DNA of 64,000 nt from Marinimicrobium agarilyticum DSM 16975 (lineage in GTDB: Bacteria > Pseudomonadota > Gammaproteobacteria > Pseudomonadales > Cellvibrionaceae): positions 624,857 to 688,856 of the forward strand of contig NZ_KE384008.1 of NCBI RefSeq assembly GCF_000423345.1, given 5' to 3'. A program made the translations under genes and the position numbers. The notes below the pieces were generated by a model, which saw only the letters and a list, made by a program, of their open reading frames with translations, did not search any database and was not told the DNA's origin. This document shows, in pieces, positions 42,593-52,211 of the stretch; the stretch's first letter is position 1; the number at the start of each line of letters is the position of its first letter.

Positions 42593-43567
42593 ATGGATAA
42601 AACCGAAACCGATATGCCCAGCACACCTCCCCAACCCACACGCATAGACTACGACGTCGTCGTGTGCAGCTATAACGGTGGGGCCTACATTGCTGAGCAA
42701 CTTGAAAGCATCCTCAAACAAGAGCCGCCCGCTCGACAGATCCTGATCAGCGACGACGGCTCAACAGATAATACTCGCGACATTGTAAAGCAATTGGCCG
42801 AAACATCACCCGTGCCAGTTACCCTGATTGACGGCCCGAGAAAAGGCGTCATTCACAACGTGCTGACCGCCCTGCCGCAAACCACCGCAGAATACGTGTT
42901 CCTCTCGGACCAGGACGATATCTGGCTGGAGAACAAAGTAGCCCTGTTCTCGGAACACATGCGTCAAAGCGATGACCCCCACCTGATTTTCTCCGATGCC
43001 TGGGTCTGGCACCCGGGGAAGGAGGAAATGGCCTCTTTCTGGAAGCTTGACGACCTGAAACCCGACAACGCCAAAAGCCCCAGAAAGCTCGCGTTTCACA
43101 ACACCGTGCAAGGCGCGTCGGCCTGCTTTAACCGGGCACTGATCAATACGATAAACACCGAAGGCGCGCCGAGCGAGGTGATCATGCACGACTGGTGGCT
43201 GGCACTGATCGCCAGCGGTACCGGCCGAGTAAGCGCCATCAAAGAACCCACTCTGCTCTACCGCCAACACAGCAGCAACCAGGTCGGGAGCCAGAACTCC
43301 GCCGGAAAAAAGAAGCGGAACATTGCCAAAACCCTGTTTATCGCCAACCGAATTCTCTGCCAGGCCGTCGCTTTCTCGGAACATTTTCGGGAACGGCTCA
43401 CGCCGGAGGATCGCGCCTTCTTTCTGGCCTACGAGAACGCCATGCGCGGCGGCACACTAAAGCGCCTGGCATTTATACTGCGCCATCGGCCCACCCATAA
43501 AGACCTCAATCGTACCTGCAAGCTGTGGGCAAGCATTCTGTTGGTGAAGGGAGCGCGCGCCCAATGA
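42593..43567 (+). CDS. GT2 glycosyltransferase, rhamnosyltransferase-like
   Basis: A 324-residue GT-A enzyme. VVVCSYNGGAYIAEQLESIL and ILISDDGSTDNTRDIVKQL are the nucleotide-sugar-binding start, VFLSDQDDIWLENKVALF holds the DxD-type motif, and HDWWLALIASGTG with LLYRQHSSNQVG is the acceptor side typical of the WbbL/RfbN rhamnosyltransferase group. The dTDP-rhamnose genes nearby supply the presumed donor. Start at 42593 is the first ATG after the divergent gene; the ATG seven codons later is an alternative. It is coupled to the next gene (ATGA). Confidence 0.85.
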   Translation: MDKTETDMPSTPPQPTRIDYDVVVCSYNGGAYIAEQLESILKQEPPARQILISDDGSTDNTRDIVKQLAETSPVPVTLIDGPRKGVIHNVLTALPQTTAEYVFLSDQDDIWLENKVALFSEHMRQSDDPHLIFSDAWVWHPGKEEMASFWKLDDLKPDNAKSPRKLAFHNTVQGASACFNRALINTINTEGAPSEVIMHDWWLALIASGTGRVSAIKEPTLLYRQHSSNQVGSQNSAGKKKRNIAKTLFIANRILCQAVAFSEHFRERLTPEDRAFFLAYENAMRGGTLKRLAFILRHRPTHKDLNRTCKLWASILLVKGARAQ

Positions 43568-44349
43568 CCATTTTCATCTCAATCGTCTCCCATCAAAACA
43601 CGATTGAAATTGTCCACGACCTGAAGCCTCATCAGTTGGCCTCCGCCAATCAGCGGGTCGTGCTGTTAGACAACAAACCGTCAGACGACCTCAAACGGTA
43701 CGCACTGGACCACCAACTGCACTACCTTGAAAACGACGCCATCCAAGGCTTTGGTTCAAACCACAACCGTGTATTTCAATACTGTCGCAAACACCTGGGC
43801 ATGGACCTTGAAACGGATTGGTTCATCATCCTGAACCCGGACCTGGAGTGCGACCCACAAAGTATTACGACGTTCGTGAAGGATATGGAAAAAGAAGGCA
43901 CCAGAATTGGGGCGCCCAACATTTTCAAGGACAACGCCTTTCAGGAGCACGAGGAATCCGTTCGCCGTTTTCCCTACTTATGGGAGTTGTTGACGTCGTA
44001 TATATTTCGGAAAAACCGAACGGGCGTGGACCGCTGCTGCCTCACAGCGTGCGAAGTGGACTGGGCATCGGGCGCCTGCCTAGCCTTCAGGGCCGACACC
44101 TTTGAAGCGCTGGGTGGGTTCGATGAACGGTATTTCTTATATTATGAAGACGTAGACATATGCTGGCGGGCACGGCATTTACTGAACGTGAAAACCCACT
44201 ACATTCCCGGCGCCAAAATGGTCCACCGGGGCAAACGAGCCAGCCACACCCTGAACAACAAACACCTTTGGTGGCACCTGACCAGCGCCATCCGCTTCGC
44301 CTGGGTCAGAACCAAAACCGCATTGTTCGGCTCCAAAAGCTTAAAATAA
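43564..44349 (+). CDS. GT2 glycosyltransferase, WbbL-like
   Basis: A 261-residue GT-A enzyme. FISIVSHQNTIEIVHDLKPH and VVLLDNKPSDDL replace the usual start, WFIILNPDLECDPQSI carries the DxD-like metal site, and VDWASGACLAFRADTFEALG then GGFDERYFLYYEDVDICWRA are landmarks of rhamnosyltransferases of the WbbL type. Its ATG overlaps the stop of the previous GT2 gene by 4 bases. Probably adds L-rhamnose to the repeating unit; donor and linkage are inference. Confidence 0.88.
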   Translation: MTIFISIVSHQNTIEIVHDLKPHQLASANQRVVLLDNKPSDDLKRYALDHQLHYLENDAIQGFGSNHNRVFQYCRKHLGMDLETDWFIILNPDLECDPQSITTFVKDMEKEGTRIGAPNIFKDNAFQEHEESVRRFPYLWELLTSYIFRKNRTGVDRCCLTACEVDWASGACLAFRADTFEALGGFDERYFLYYEDVDICWRARHLLNVKTHYIPGAKMVHRGKRASHTLNNKHLWWHLTSAIRFAWVRTKTALFGSKSLK

Positions 44350-44385
44350 CCCATTACCCTACTAATTTTGATAGGGCCGAATTTA

Positions 44386-44479
44386 CGTAGGGTAAGGTAA
44401 GGCGTCAGCCGCCACCTACCACGCTGGTGTGCGCTCGTACCATCCGTAGGTGGCGCCTACCGGCTTACCTACGCTACGC
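44386..44479. repeat. Inverted palindromic repeats between convergent glycan genes
   Basis: CGTAGGGTAAGGTAAGGCG...GCCACCTACC and CGTAGGTGGCGCC...CTACGCTACGC, less regular than other pairs. It fills most of the gap between the GT2 gene and rfbD. Confidence 0.75.
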
Positions 44480-44491
44480 ATTATTGGCCGT

Positions 44492-45349
44492 TTACGGCAA
44501 CGTCTCCAGCATCGATTTCAACTGCCGGCGCCAATGCACCGCCTCCAATCCAAAGGCCTCTTGAGTAGAGCGAGTATCCAGTACGCTGTAAGCGGGGCGC
44601 TTGGCCGGTGTCGGAAACTCTGAAGAAGGGATTGGGCGAATTGGGATGGCGCTATCAAGAATGCCAAGCTCCAGGGCGATGTCCTGAATCGCCACCGCGA
44701 AATCGTACCAGGACGCCACACCGGCATCGGACCAGTGATAAATGCCACCGGGTACTTCACGCTCAATGGCTGACCATAATGCCCCGGCAAGGCCCGCCGC
44801 CCAGGTGGGCGCCCCCAACTGGTCAACCACCACGTTCAGTGACGGCTTCTCAGCCATCAGACGCAACATGGTTTTTACAAAATTTCCGCCGTTGCGCGAG
44901 TACAACCAACTGGTCCGAACAATCACCGAGCCCGGCAGCTGGCGGCGCAGAACCGTTTCCCCGGCAAGCTTCGAGGCGCCGTAGACGGACGGTGGATTGG
45001 CAGCGTCATCAGGCACATAGGGCCGATTCCCTTGACCATCAAACACAAAGTCCGTAGAAACATGAAAAAGCCGGGCTCGTACGGACTGGCAGGCCGCCGC
45101 CAAATTGGCCACGCCCTGCTCATTCACCGCAAACGCCGCTTCGCGCTCGCTCTCAGCCTTGTCCACCGCCGTGTACGCCGCTGCATTGATCACGACCTCT
45201 GGCCGTCGACCCTGAAGAACATACTCACAGGCATCCGACAAGGTGATATCCAGCTCATCACGACCGGCCATAGTGACGTGAACACCTGCCGGCGCAGTCT
45301 GCATCAAATCCCACGCAAGCTGACCACCACCAACCACCAAAACCTTCAT
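44492..45349 (-). CDS. rfbD: dTDP-4-dehydrorhamnose reductase
   Basis: A 285-residue SDR, last enzyme of dTDP-L-rhamnose synthesis. The cofactor motif reads VVGGGQLAWDLMQ, with alanine in place of the glycine of the usual GQLG. The family segments VINAAAYTAVDKAESE, HVSTDFVFDG, YGASKLAGE and RTSWLYSRNGGNFVKTML are intact. ATG at 45349 has AAGGTGG upstream; the longer frame runs into a palindromic repeat. Last of the operon rfbA-rfbC-rfbB-rfbD. Confidence 0.93.
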   Translation of the reverse strand: MKVLVVGGGQLAWDLMQTAPAGVHVTMAGRDELDITLSDACEYVLQGRRPEVVINAAAYTAVDKAESEREAAFAVNEQGVANLAAACQSVRARLFHVSTDFVFDGQGNRPYVPDDAANPPSVYGASKLAGETVLRRQLPGSVIVRTSWLYSRNGGNFVKTMLRLMAEKPSLNVVVDQLGAPTWAAGLAGALWSAIEREVPGGIYHWSDAGVASWYDFAVAIQDIALELGILDSAIPIRPIPSSEFPTPAKRPAYSVLDTRSTQEAFGLEAVHWRRQLKSMLETLP

Positions 45350-45366
45350 ACCCACCTTAACGAGGT

Positions 45367-45399
45367 GTAGGGTAGGTAAGGCGATAGCCGCCACCTACC
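45367..45399. repeat. Palindromic repeat, single unit, between rfbB and rfbD
   Basis: GTAGGGTAGGTAAGGCGATAGCCGCCACCTACC as one imperfect palindrome inside the rhamnose operon (positions give the exact extent). Confidence 0.75.
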
Positions 45400-45414
45400 A
45401 AAATAACGTTAATA

Positions 45415-46476
45415 TCAGCCCTCGCCCAAACGCGTCAACTGATACTCCCCACTCAACACCCTTTCCCACCAGGCCCTATTATCCAGATACCACTGAACCG
45501 TCTTCCGCAACCCAGTCTCAATCGTCTCCCGGGGTTCCCAGCCAAGCTCTCTCTGAATTTTAGAGGCGTCAATCGCGTACCGGCGGTCATGCCCCGGCCG
45601 ATCCTTCACAAAAGTAATCAGCTCTTCATACCGGTTAACGCCAGCGGGCTTCTCCGGAGCCAACTCCTCCAGTATCGCGCACACAGAACGAACGATATCA
45701 AGATTCTTGACCTCGTTGTGCCCGCCGATGTTATAGGTTTCGCCGACAGCCCCTTCGGTCGCCACCTGAATCAGCGCACGAGCATGGTCTTCCACATACA
45801 GCCAATCCCTCACCTGCGCCCCATCCCCGTAAACGGGCAACGGCTTACCGGCCAACGCGTTGAGGATCATATGGGGAATCAGCTTTTCGGGGAAATGATA
45901 CGGACCATAGTTGTTGGAACAGTTGGTCACCACAACCGGAAGCCCGTAGGTGCGCCCCCAGGCTCGGACCAGGTGATCCGAGGCCGCCTTGGACGCCGAA
46001 TACGGGGAACTGGGAGCATAGGCCGTAGATTCCGTAAACAACGCTTCGGTATCGTCCAAGTCACCGTATACCTCATCCGTCGACACATGGTGAAACCGAA
46101 ACCGTGCCTTGCCTGCCTCATCCAGCTGTTCAAAATGTTCACGAGCGGCCTGCAACAGGTTAAACGTACCCATCACATTGGTCTCAAGGAACGCCTGGGG
46201 CCCGTCAATGGAACGGTCCACGTGGGACTCCGCAGCCAGGTGCATAATAATGTCCGGCGCGAAACCACTGACAGCAGCATGGGTCGCGCCCGCATCCCGC
46301 AAATCGACCTGAGCGAAGTTTGTTCGGGCGTGGCTCTCGTAACCGGGCACAGAATCAAGGTTCCCTGCATAAGTCAACGCATCGAGAATCAGCACCTGGT
46401 GCTCATCATCCTTCATCAACTGGCGAACAACCGCGGACCCGATAAAACCGGCACCGCCAGTGACCAAAATTCTCAT
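45415..46476 (-). CDS. rfbB: dTDP-glucose 4,6-dehydratase
   Basis: A 353-residue extended [21 protein letters not shown] is the NAD-binding start, [27 protein letters not shown] and [14 protein letters not shown] hold the catalytic residues, and [17 protein letters not shown] is the family landmark. It makes dTDP-4-keto-6-deoxy-glucose. Normal length. Separated from rfbC by a palindromic repeat pair. Confidence 0.97.
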   Translation of the reverse strand: MRILVTGGAGFIGSAVVRQLMKDDEHQVLILDALTYAGNLDSVPGYESHARTNFAQVDLRDAGATHAAVSGFAPDIIMHLAAESHVDRSIDGPQAFLETNVMGTFNLLQAAREHFEQLDEAGKARFRFHHVSTDEVYGDLDDTEALFTESTAYAPSSPYSASKAASDHLVRAWGRTYGLPVVVTNCSNNYGPYHFPEKLIPHMILNALAGKPLPVYGDGAQVRDWLYVEDHARALIQVATEGAVGETYNIGGHNEVKNLDIVRSVCAILEELAPEKPAGVNRYEELITFVKDRPGHDRRYAIDASKIQRELGWEPRETIETGLRKTVQWYLDNRAWWERVLSGEYQLTRLGEG

Positions 46477-46484
46477 AATACCCC

Positions 46485-46592
46485 CGTAGGGCGGATAAGC
46501 GCCAAGCGCATCCGCCTTAATTACACGTGACGCTTGCAGGAATACATAATGTTGGGTTACGGCGGATGCGCTTGGCGCTTATCCGCACTACG
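46485..46592. repeat. Inverted pair of GTAGGGCGG/GGCGGATGCGC repeats between rfbC and rfbB
   Basis: CGTAGGGCGGATAAGCGCC...GCATCCGCC and GGCGGATGCGCTTGGCGC...CACTACG. The right-hand end supplies the TAG stop codon of rfbC (46588-46590). Confidence 0.85.
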
Positions 46593-47118
46593 TGAAGATT
46601 GGAGCGGTGCGATCCTTTTCGGATAACAACACGTCGCCGGCGCGCTCAACAGGCCACTCAATACCCAACGTCGGATCGTCCCACCGAATCGACTGCTCCG
46701 ATTCCGGGTGGTAGTAATTCGTACACTTATACACAAACTCCGCAGAGTCCGACATCACCAGGAAGCCGTGTGCAAAGCCTTCAGGCACCCACATCTGACG
46801 CCTGTTGTCAGTACTTAAATAGCATCCTACCCACTGACCGAAGGAAGGAGAGTCCCTACGAATATCCACCGCCACATCAAACACCTCGCCGGAAACCACA
46901 CGCACCAATTTGCCTTGAGGTTGCGGCTCCTGATAGTGCAACCCACGAAGAATACCCCGGCGAGATTTAGAGTGGTTATCCTGAACAAAGGTCACATCAG
47001 CGACATTCTCCCGAAACCAGCTCTCTCGAAAGGTCTCCATAAAGAAACCCCGCTCGTCGCCGAATACTCGAGGCTCCAGAATTTTTACGTCGGGGATACG
47101 GGTATCAACAATATTCAT
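46588..47118 (-). CDS. rfbC: dTDP-4-dehydrorhamnose 3,5-epimerase
   Basis: A 176-residue cupin-fold epimerase. PRVFGDERGFFMETFRESWF, QDNHSKSRRGILRGLHYQ with the catalytic histidine, RRDSPSFGQWVG and WVPEGFAHGFLVMSDSAEF are the standard segments. It starts 3 bases after the rfbA stop. Its TAG stop is the first triplet of the palindromic repeat that separates it from rfbB. Confidence 0.96.
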   Translation of the reverse strand: MNIVDTRIPDVKILEPRVFGDERGFFMETFRESWFRENVADVTFVQDNHSKSRRGILRGLHYQEPQPQGKLVRVVSGEVFDVAVDIRRDSPSFGQWVGCYLSTDNRRQMWVPEGFAHGFLVMSDSAEFVYKCTNYYHPESEQSIRWDDPTLGIEWPVERAGDVLLSEKDRTAPIFT

Positions 47119-47121
47119 AAA

Positions 47122-48051
47122 TCAATCAGCGAAACGATGTCGAAGATCACCACAGGGGCGCTGGCTGTCTTTTAATATCTTCAGTAGATACTGGCCATAC
47201 CCACTTTTGATCTGCGTCTTCGCCAGCGCTTCCAACTGCTCATCGGTTATAAAACCCTGCCGATACGCAGCCTCTTCCGGGCAAGAGATCTTCAAGCCCT
47301 GCCGCTTTTCGATGGTCTGTACATACTGCGCAGCGCTCAACAGGTTCTCATGGGTGCCGGTATCCAGCCACGTATAACCTCGGCCCATAATCTCCACGTT
47401 CAAGCGACCCTCGCGAAGGTAGTGCATATTAAGATCGGTAATTTCCAACTCACCGCGCTTAGAGGGCTTCAGCGTCTTGGCGATCTCGGGCGCAAGATGG
47501 TCGTAAAAATACAGGCCGGTCACCGCATAGTTGGACTTAGGCTCCCGGGGTTTCTCTTCCAGGCTGACCACCTTACCCTCACTATCAAACTCAGCCACAC
47601 CGTAGGCGTCCGGGTTATCCACGTGATAACCAAACACTGTCGCGCCATCAGCGCGCTGATTCGCACGCTGCATCAGGGCCAGAAACCCATGGCCGTAGAA
47701 AATGTTGTCGCCCAGTATCAGCGTACTCGGGTGACCATCGAGGAAACGCTCGCCCAGCACAAAAGCCTGTGCCAGGCCATCGGGGCTGGGTTGCGCCACA
47801 TACTCCAGATTAATCCCCCACTGGCTACCGTCCCCTAACAGGCGCTGGAATGCTTCCTGTTCGTGGGGCGTGGTTATCACCAGAATATCGCGAATACCCG
47901 CAAACATCAGCGTTGTCAGCGGGTAATAGATCATGGGCTTATCGTAGATGGGCATAAGCTGCTTGCTGGCACCCAGGGTAAGGGGGTATAAACGTGTACC
48001 AGAGCCGCCAGCGAGGATAATGCCCTTTCGTGCCTTGGAACTTATTGCCAT
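47122..48051 (-). CDS. rfbA: Glucose-1-phosphate thymidylyltransferase
   Basis: A 309-residue nucleotidyltransferase making dTDP-glucose. [18 protein letters not shown] is the nucleotide-binding start, [29 protein letters not shown] and [19 protein letters not shown] follow. The last residues ([10 protein letters not shown]) extend slightly beyond the common length. It overlaps the Wzt gene by 10 bases, so exporter and rhamnose genes form one transcript. Confidence 0.96.
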   Translation of the reverse strand: MAISSKARKGIILAGGSGTRLYPLTLGASKQLMPIYDKPMIYYPLTTLMFAGIRDILVITTPHEQEAFQRLLGDGSQWGINLEYVAQPSPDGLAQAFVLGERFLDGHPSTLILGDNIFYGHGFLALMQRANQRADGATVFGYHVDNPDAYGVAEFDSEGKVVSLEEKPREPKSNYAVTGLYFYDHLAPEIAKTLKPSKRGELEITDLNMHYLREGRLNVEIMGRGYTWLDTGTHENLLSAAQYVQTIEKRQGLKISCPEEAAYRQGFITDEQLEALAKTQIKSGYGQYLLKILKDSQRPCGDLRHRFAD

Positions 48052-48779
48052 GCGGACTTCCCGCCCTTTTTGGCCAGATTGTTCATAAAGTGTTTATACT
48101 CCTTGGCCACCTCATGGGTATCTCCCTGGGCCTTGATCACGCCATCTTCCAGCCACAGGGCACGGCTGCACACCTTATTCACCTGCGCCCCGCTATGACT
48201 TACAAATACCACGGTTTGCTCACTGTTGATCTTTTCCATCATGGCCTTCTCGGCCTTTTTGTTGAACTGCTGATCTCCCACGCTCAGGGTTTCATCGATC
48301 ATTAACAGATCCACTTCGGTCAGCAGAGCAGTGGAGAACCCCAGGCGGGCACGCATACCCGACGAATAAGTTCTCACCGGGCGTTCAAAAAACTGGCCCA
48401 GCTCCGAGAACTCCTTTATGCCCTCAATAGATTGCTTTGCCTGCTTTTTGCTGTAGCCCTGAAGCATCGACGCCAACAGCGCATTATCCCGTCCGGACAG
48501 TTCTTTATCAAAACCCATACCCAGCGTCAGCAGGATCCGGGAGATGTGCTTGGGATGCGTCACCTTACCCCCGGTAGGGGCAACCACACCGTTCAGAATC
48601 CGCAACAGCGAACTTTTTCCACAACCATTGCGCCCCATAATGCCCAAGGTTTCACCGCGGCGTACCTCAAATGTCACATCCTTAAGAACCGGTATGCTCA
48701 CCCGCTTGAAGCCCCAGACACGACTGTTATAGCCGTACTCGACATCCTCAACTGAGAGCAAAATATCACCCGTCGTCAT
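48042..48779 (-). CDS. wzt: Polysaccharide ABC exporter, ATPase subunit (Wzt-like, short)
   Basis: A 245-residue ATPase. Walker A is [17 protein letters not shown], the signature is [15 protein letters not shown], Walker B is [12 protein letters not shown], and [20 protein letters not shown] is the switch region, all of the Wzt/KpsT/TagH group. The chain ends soon after the ATPase fold, so the C-terminal glycan-binding domain of long Wzt proteins is absent. Its start overlaps the stop of the permease gene (ATGA). Confidence 0.93.
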   Translation of the reverse strand: MTTGDILLSVEDVEYGYNSRVWGFKRVSIPVLKDVTFEVRRGETLGIMGRNGCGKSSLLRILNGVVAPTGGKVTHPKHISRILLTLGMGFDKELSGRDNALLASMLQGYSKKQAKQSIEGIKEFSELGQFFERPVRTYSSGMRARLGFSTALLTEVDLLMIDETLSVGDQQFNKKAEKAMMEKINSEQTVVFVSHSGAQVNKVCSRALWLEDGVIKAQGDTHEVAKEYKHFMNNLAKKGGKSAWQ

Positions 48780-49546
48780 GAGTTAATCACCCTGGAGGCC
48801 ATGGATTGCCCCATAAATCGATAAAACAGATGCACCAGCACCAAGCCACCCAACAGTACCAACGCCAACCATCCCAAGTGCTGCAGGTCGTACATTTCAC
48901 CCCGCATCAGCACATCGCGGTACGCGTCCAGCAAATAGGCCAACGGATTCCAGGTCACCAGAAGTTCACGCTTCACAGGGTCTTCAATTCGGTTCAAATC
49001 CCAAAAAATACCCGAACCAAACATGAGCCCCATCACAGCCATGCCGATCAGAATACGAACGTCACGCACATAACTTACGCACGCCGCTGCCATCAATGAC
49101 ACCAACAGAATCAGCAAATACTGTACCCCCCAAAGAGGCACAATCCAGAGCCAGTGCCAGCTCGGCATATGACCATAAACCATGGTCAAGCCAAACAGCA
49201 TCAGAAACGTCACCCATTGCCGATACAGTACTGTGTGAACCTGCTCATAGGGGAAAAACTGCCGAGGCACGTTGGTTTGGGTGATCAAAGACTTACCACT
49301 GACAATACTGTTCGAAGACGAGTTCACCGACTTACTGAACCACAAAAACGGAATTTTCCCCATCATCAAAAACAGAATGTCGCGACCGAAACCCAACAGG
49401 ACCGTAAACACCAAGTAAAACATCAAAACCCACAATACTGGCTCCAGAATCCACCACAAATAGCTGAGATACAGCTTGGACGCATCGGACTTCAGCGACA
49501 TCTTCGCCTTTACATCCACCAGCGCTAAAAAGTTTTTAATCTTCAT
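48776..49546 (-). CDS. wzm: Polysaccharide ABC exporter, permease subunit (Wzm-like)
   Basis: A 256-residue ABC-2-type permease with six membrane segments. DASKLYLSYLWWILEPVLWV at the N-terminus, then GKIPFLWFSKSVNSSSNSIV and ITQTNVPRQFFPYEQVHTVL, and near the end VTWNPLAYLLDAYRDVLMRG are the usual landmarks. With Wzt it moves undecaprenyl-linked glycan across the inner membrane. GGAAACG precedes the ATG. First gene of the exporter-rhamnose transcript. Confidence 0.93.
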   Translation of the reverse strand: MKIKNFLALVDVKAKMSLKSDASKLYLSYLWWILEPVLWVLMFYLVFTVLLGFGRDILFLMMGKIPFLWFSKSVNSSSNSIVSGKSLITQTNVPRQFFPYEQVHTVLYRQWVTFLMLFGLTMVYGHMPSWHWLWIVPLWGVQYLLILLVSLMAAACVSYVRDVRILIGMAVMGLMFGSGIFWDLNRIEDPVKRELLVTWNPLAYLLDAYRDVLMRGEMYDLQHLGWLALVLLGGLVLVHLFYRFMGQSMASRVINS

Positions 49547-49609
49547 TCGTTTCCACTACTTTAATCAGTTCCACGAGGCTTATCTCAGGCAAACATAATA
49601 ATGCGAGGC

Positions 49610-49638
49610 ATGCTACTCCAACTCTATCCCCTTGTAAA
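49610..49638 (-). promoter_or_regulatory. Candidate promoter of the wzm-wzt-rfb operon
   Basis: On the minus strand TTTACA (49633-49638), a 17-bp spacer and TAGCAT (49610-49615), in the 119-bp gap before wzm. The hexamers are only moderately good. Confidence 0.35.
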
Positions 49639-49665
49639 TAAAGCAAAACCCTCGGCTCTAGAGCA

Positions 49666-50790
49666 CTAACACTCCTCCTTCAACCCAAGCAATAGCGCCA
49701 GCTTTTCAACGTCACTGGAGACCATTTTCTGCGTTTTCAAACGATGTTTCACGCCAGCACGAATTCGCTCAATCTCGTTGGGGCAAAGCTGCTCAAGATG
49801 CCTCAGAGCAGAACCCAGATCTAATGGCTTTTTCTGCGCCCCCCTGGACTGATGTAAATAAGTTTCGTCTCTATCTAACAACAACTTCATTGCTGGGAAG
49901 CGGTTCGCCAGAACACTGTTTGTTCGATGAAAAGCCCGGCTCAGGCGCTCAACCTGTTCAGGCTCCAAATAAACGCTCAGCCCCTTCTCTACATGTTCAG
50001 ACTGATCAGAGTAGTCCTGCAGCGCCCAGTCCACTGCATGGCTATCGATGCCTTCATCCTCACTGAGAATGACATTCAACAATCGCTTCAGCTCCAACGC
50101 GTCAGGGACATAACTGCGATTGACTCGTTTAGCATCAAAACGGAAACGGTCAAAGTATTGTGTCTTTACCCCAATCGCCTCCAACCATCGTTCTTCAATA
50201 GGCTTTTCAGGCTCCCCCTGCGAGGGCTTCAAATAAGGCAGAAACGTGCAGTTATCATCACCCACCAAATCCGCCCAACGGCGTAGTCGCTTACCACTCA
50301 AGTTGGGGGGGCGCGGACTGGAAGGCAAATTCTCAAACACCTCACCAATGGTTTTAGTGCAAAAATGACGCTTTATCGATTGGTTGTAGTTCGAAACAAA
50401 CGCTTCAACGGGGTGACGAAACCAGCCCACCACTCGTACATTCAGCCCTTCAAGAAGCGGCCAAAAGCGTGAAGCACATCGGCAAAAGCCCTCCGAGGAG
50501 AGCAGCAAGGTTTTCTTCATTAGACGGGCTTTGAGCAACTGGCACCGAAAGTACACTCTAGCCAGAAAAAAGCTTTTCTTGAGCATAAGGGTTGACAGAA
50601 TCGAGTGGCCACCAGAAACGCCATTCTTATCCACGAAGTGCTTTGGATAATAAAATCCTACGTCTAACAAAGCCTTTCGATTATTCATACTAAAGAGCTG
50701 AATAGCCGACGAACCCGTTTTGGGCGCACCGACGTGAATTACCACATCCACTCCCTGGCTGTGCAGGCTCCCCCTCTGTTCATCACCCAT
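49666..50790 (-). CDS. Sulfotransferase-like protein
   Basis: A 374-residue protein. VVIHVGAPKTGSSAIQLF is the PAPS 5'-phosphosulfate-binding loop of carbohydrate sulfotransferases (PKTGSS), and VVGWFRHPVEAFVSNYNQSI has the RxP segment with the serine that binds the 3'-phosphate. The C-terminal part is helical and unlike any family I recognise. Its place among glycosyltransferases suggests sulfation of the polysaccharide, known in marine bacteria. Membrane segments are absent. Alternative: a nucleotide-binding protein of another P-loop family. Confidence 0.75.
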   Translation of the reverse strand: MGDEQRGSLHSQGVDVVIHVGAPKTGSSAIQLFSMNNRKALLDVGFYYPKHFVDKNGVSGGHSILSTLMLKKSFFLARVYFRCQLLKARLMKKTLLLSSEGFCRCASRFWPLLEGLNVRVVGWFRHPVEAFVSNYNQSIKRHFCTKTIGEVFENLPSSPRPPNLSGKRLRRWADLVGDDNCTFLPYLKPSQGEPEKPIEERWLEAIGVKTQYFDRFRFDAKRVNRSYVPDALELKRLLNVILSEDEGIDSHAVDWALQDYSDQSEHVEKGLSVYLEPEQVERLSRAFHRTNSVLANRFPAMKLLLDRDETYLHQSRGAQKKPLDLGSALRHLEQLCPNEIERIRAGVKHRLKTQKMVSSDVEKLALLLGLKEEC

Positions 50791-50798
50791 ACTGATTC

Positions 50799-52211
50799 CT
50801 AAAACGAAAGAATGTGTCGCATCACCTGCTCCAGGCGTTGTCGCGTTACCGTCACATCATAGCGATCGGTGGCAGCACGTCTTCCGGCGGAGCCCAAACG
50901 CTCACACAGGGCGGAATCTTCCGCTAGCAGCTCCACCCGGTGACGCACCCCGTCAACCTCCCCCAGCGGCACCAGGTATCCGGTTTCGCCGTGTTCGATC
51001 AGCTCGGGCAGCGCACCCCATTGGTACGCCACCACCGGGAGTCCGGCGGCCATGGCCTCAACCACACTGCGTCCGAACGACTCCTCAAAATGCGACAGGT
51101 TGACCAACACATCCAAATCGGCCAGCGCCTCCTGTGGTGTTGAAACATAAGGCACAAACACCAGGTTTTCAGGTACCGGCTCGCGTTTAACACTCTGGAC
51201 CCATTCATTGTCGGGCCCCACCAAATGGCAGCGAATGTGAGCCTTGTCGCTCAGCTGTCGAGCCAGTTCTACAAAATCGTACAGCCCTTTTTTGGGCAAA
51301 TTGCTGCTGACCATGCCGACAGTAAAAGGCCGATCCGGGTGAGCTACCAGCGATTGGAAACTGCCGACGTTAACGCCGTTAGGCACCACCCAAATATTGC
51401 GAAGACCCAGGCTATTTGCCGTGTAAACCGAGTTTGCCAGTAGCACATCCGCACCCTGCCCTACCCGCTCAAGGACCTGTTGAGGTGTGGCGCCCAAGGT
51501 TGCGCACAGAGCGTCGTCTCTTACCGGTAGCTCCCGAACGTGCACCACTGTGCGTATACCACACTGACGCGCGGCGACTAAAGGTTCATCCAGCACCAGG
51601 GTGTTCACATAGACCAGATCGACCTCGAAGCGCTGGATCAGATCCACAAAATGCCGTACCGTTGCCTGCACGCTTGGACGCTCACGATGCCACCAGCCCA
51701 TGGGCACGATAACCAGCGCCGCACAGCGAGCGCGCACCGCGTCGACATAATCCGGGTTGAGTGCACTGGGCAACACCACCACACGGTTGATGGGCAAACC
51801 ACTCATGGCGTCCAGGGTCTCAAGCAAACTGCGCTCAGCGCCATACAAGGTACGCCCAGCCTGATGTCCGCAAACCAGCACCGTTTGTTGCCCCTGCACC
51901 AGAGCCACATCGCCCTTTAGTTCGGGTACACAATAAGGCTCGCTCAAATGATGCTGAGACCAGTGATGCAACGGGTCCGCCCCATCAGACACCTCAGGAT
52001 TCAGTAGCGCATAACCAGACGCACTGAAGTTTGGCCCCGGGTCTCGCCCCTCAGCACGGCCGAAACGCAAATAGTGCACTCGCGGATCCTGCCCCAGGGC
52101 CGCAACGTCCCGATGCAAACTCCGGTAAGCGACCGGATCAAACGCATGCGCCAAAGGTTCATTGCGTAATCGCCAGCGCCAGTACCAATTTTTTAAACGA
52201 CGCAGGCTCAC
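50799..52211 (-). CDS. GT4 glycosyltransferase with an N-terminal WY..YPDV-type repeat
   Basis: A 470-residue protein. Residues about 22-62 carry one copy of the repeat shared by this locus (FDPVAYRSLHRDVAALGQDP then HYLRFGRAEGRDPGPNF). The rest is a GT-B transferase of family 4: VPNGVNVGSF, FTVGMVSSNLPKKGLYDFVE, and EESFGRSVVEAMAAGLPVVA with the E(x7)E motif, then ALPELIEHGETGYLV. It starts within the last bases of the upstream gene (4-base overlap), as part of the long minus-strand block. Sugar donor unknown. Confidence 0.88.
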   Translation of the reverse strand: MSLRRLKNWYWRWRLRNEPLAHAFDPVAYRSLHRDVAALGQDPRVHYLRFGRAEGRDPGPNFSASGYALLNPEVSDGADPLHHWSQHHLSEPYCVPELKGDVALVQGQQTVLVCGHQAGRTLYGAERSLLETLDAMSGLPINRVVVLPSALNPDYVDAVRARCAALVIVPMGWWHRERPSVQATVRHFVDLIQRFEVDLVYVNTLVLDEPLVAARQCGIRTVVHVRELPVRDDALCATLGATPQQVLERVGQGADVLLANSVYTANSLGLRNIWVVPNGVNVGSFQSLVAHPDRPFTVGMVSSNLPKKGLYDFVELARQLSDKAHIRCHLVGPDNEWVQSVKREPVPENLVFVPYVSTPQEALADLDVLVNLSHFEESFGRSVVEAMAAGLPVVAYQWGALPELIEHGETGYLVPLGEVDGVRHRVELLAEDSALCERLGSAGRRAATDRYDVTVTRQRLEQVMRHILSF

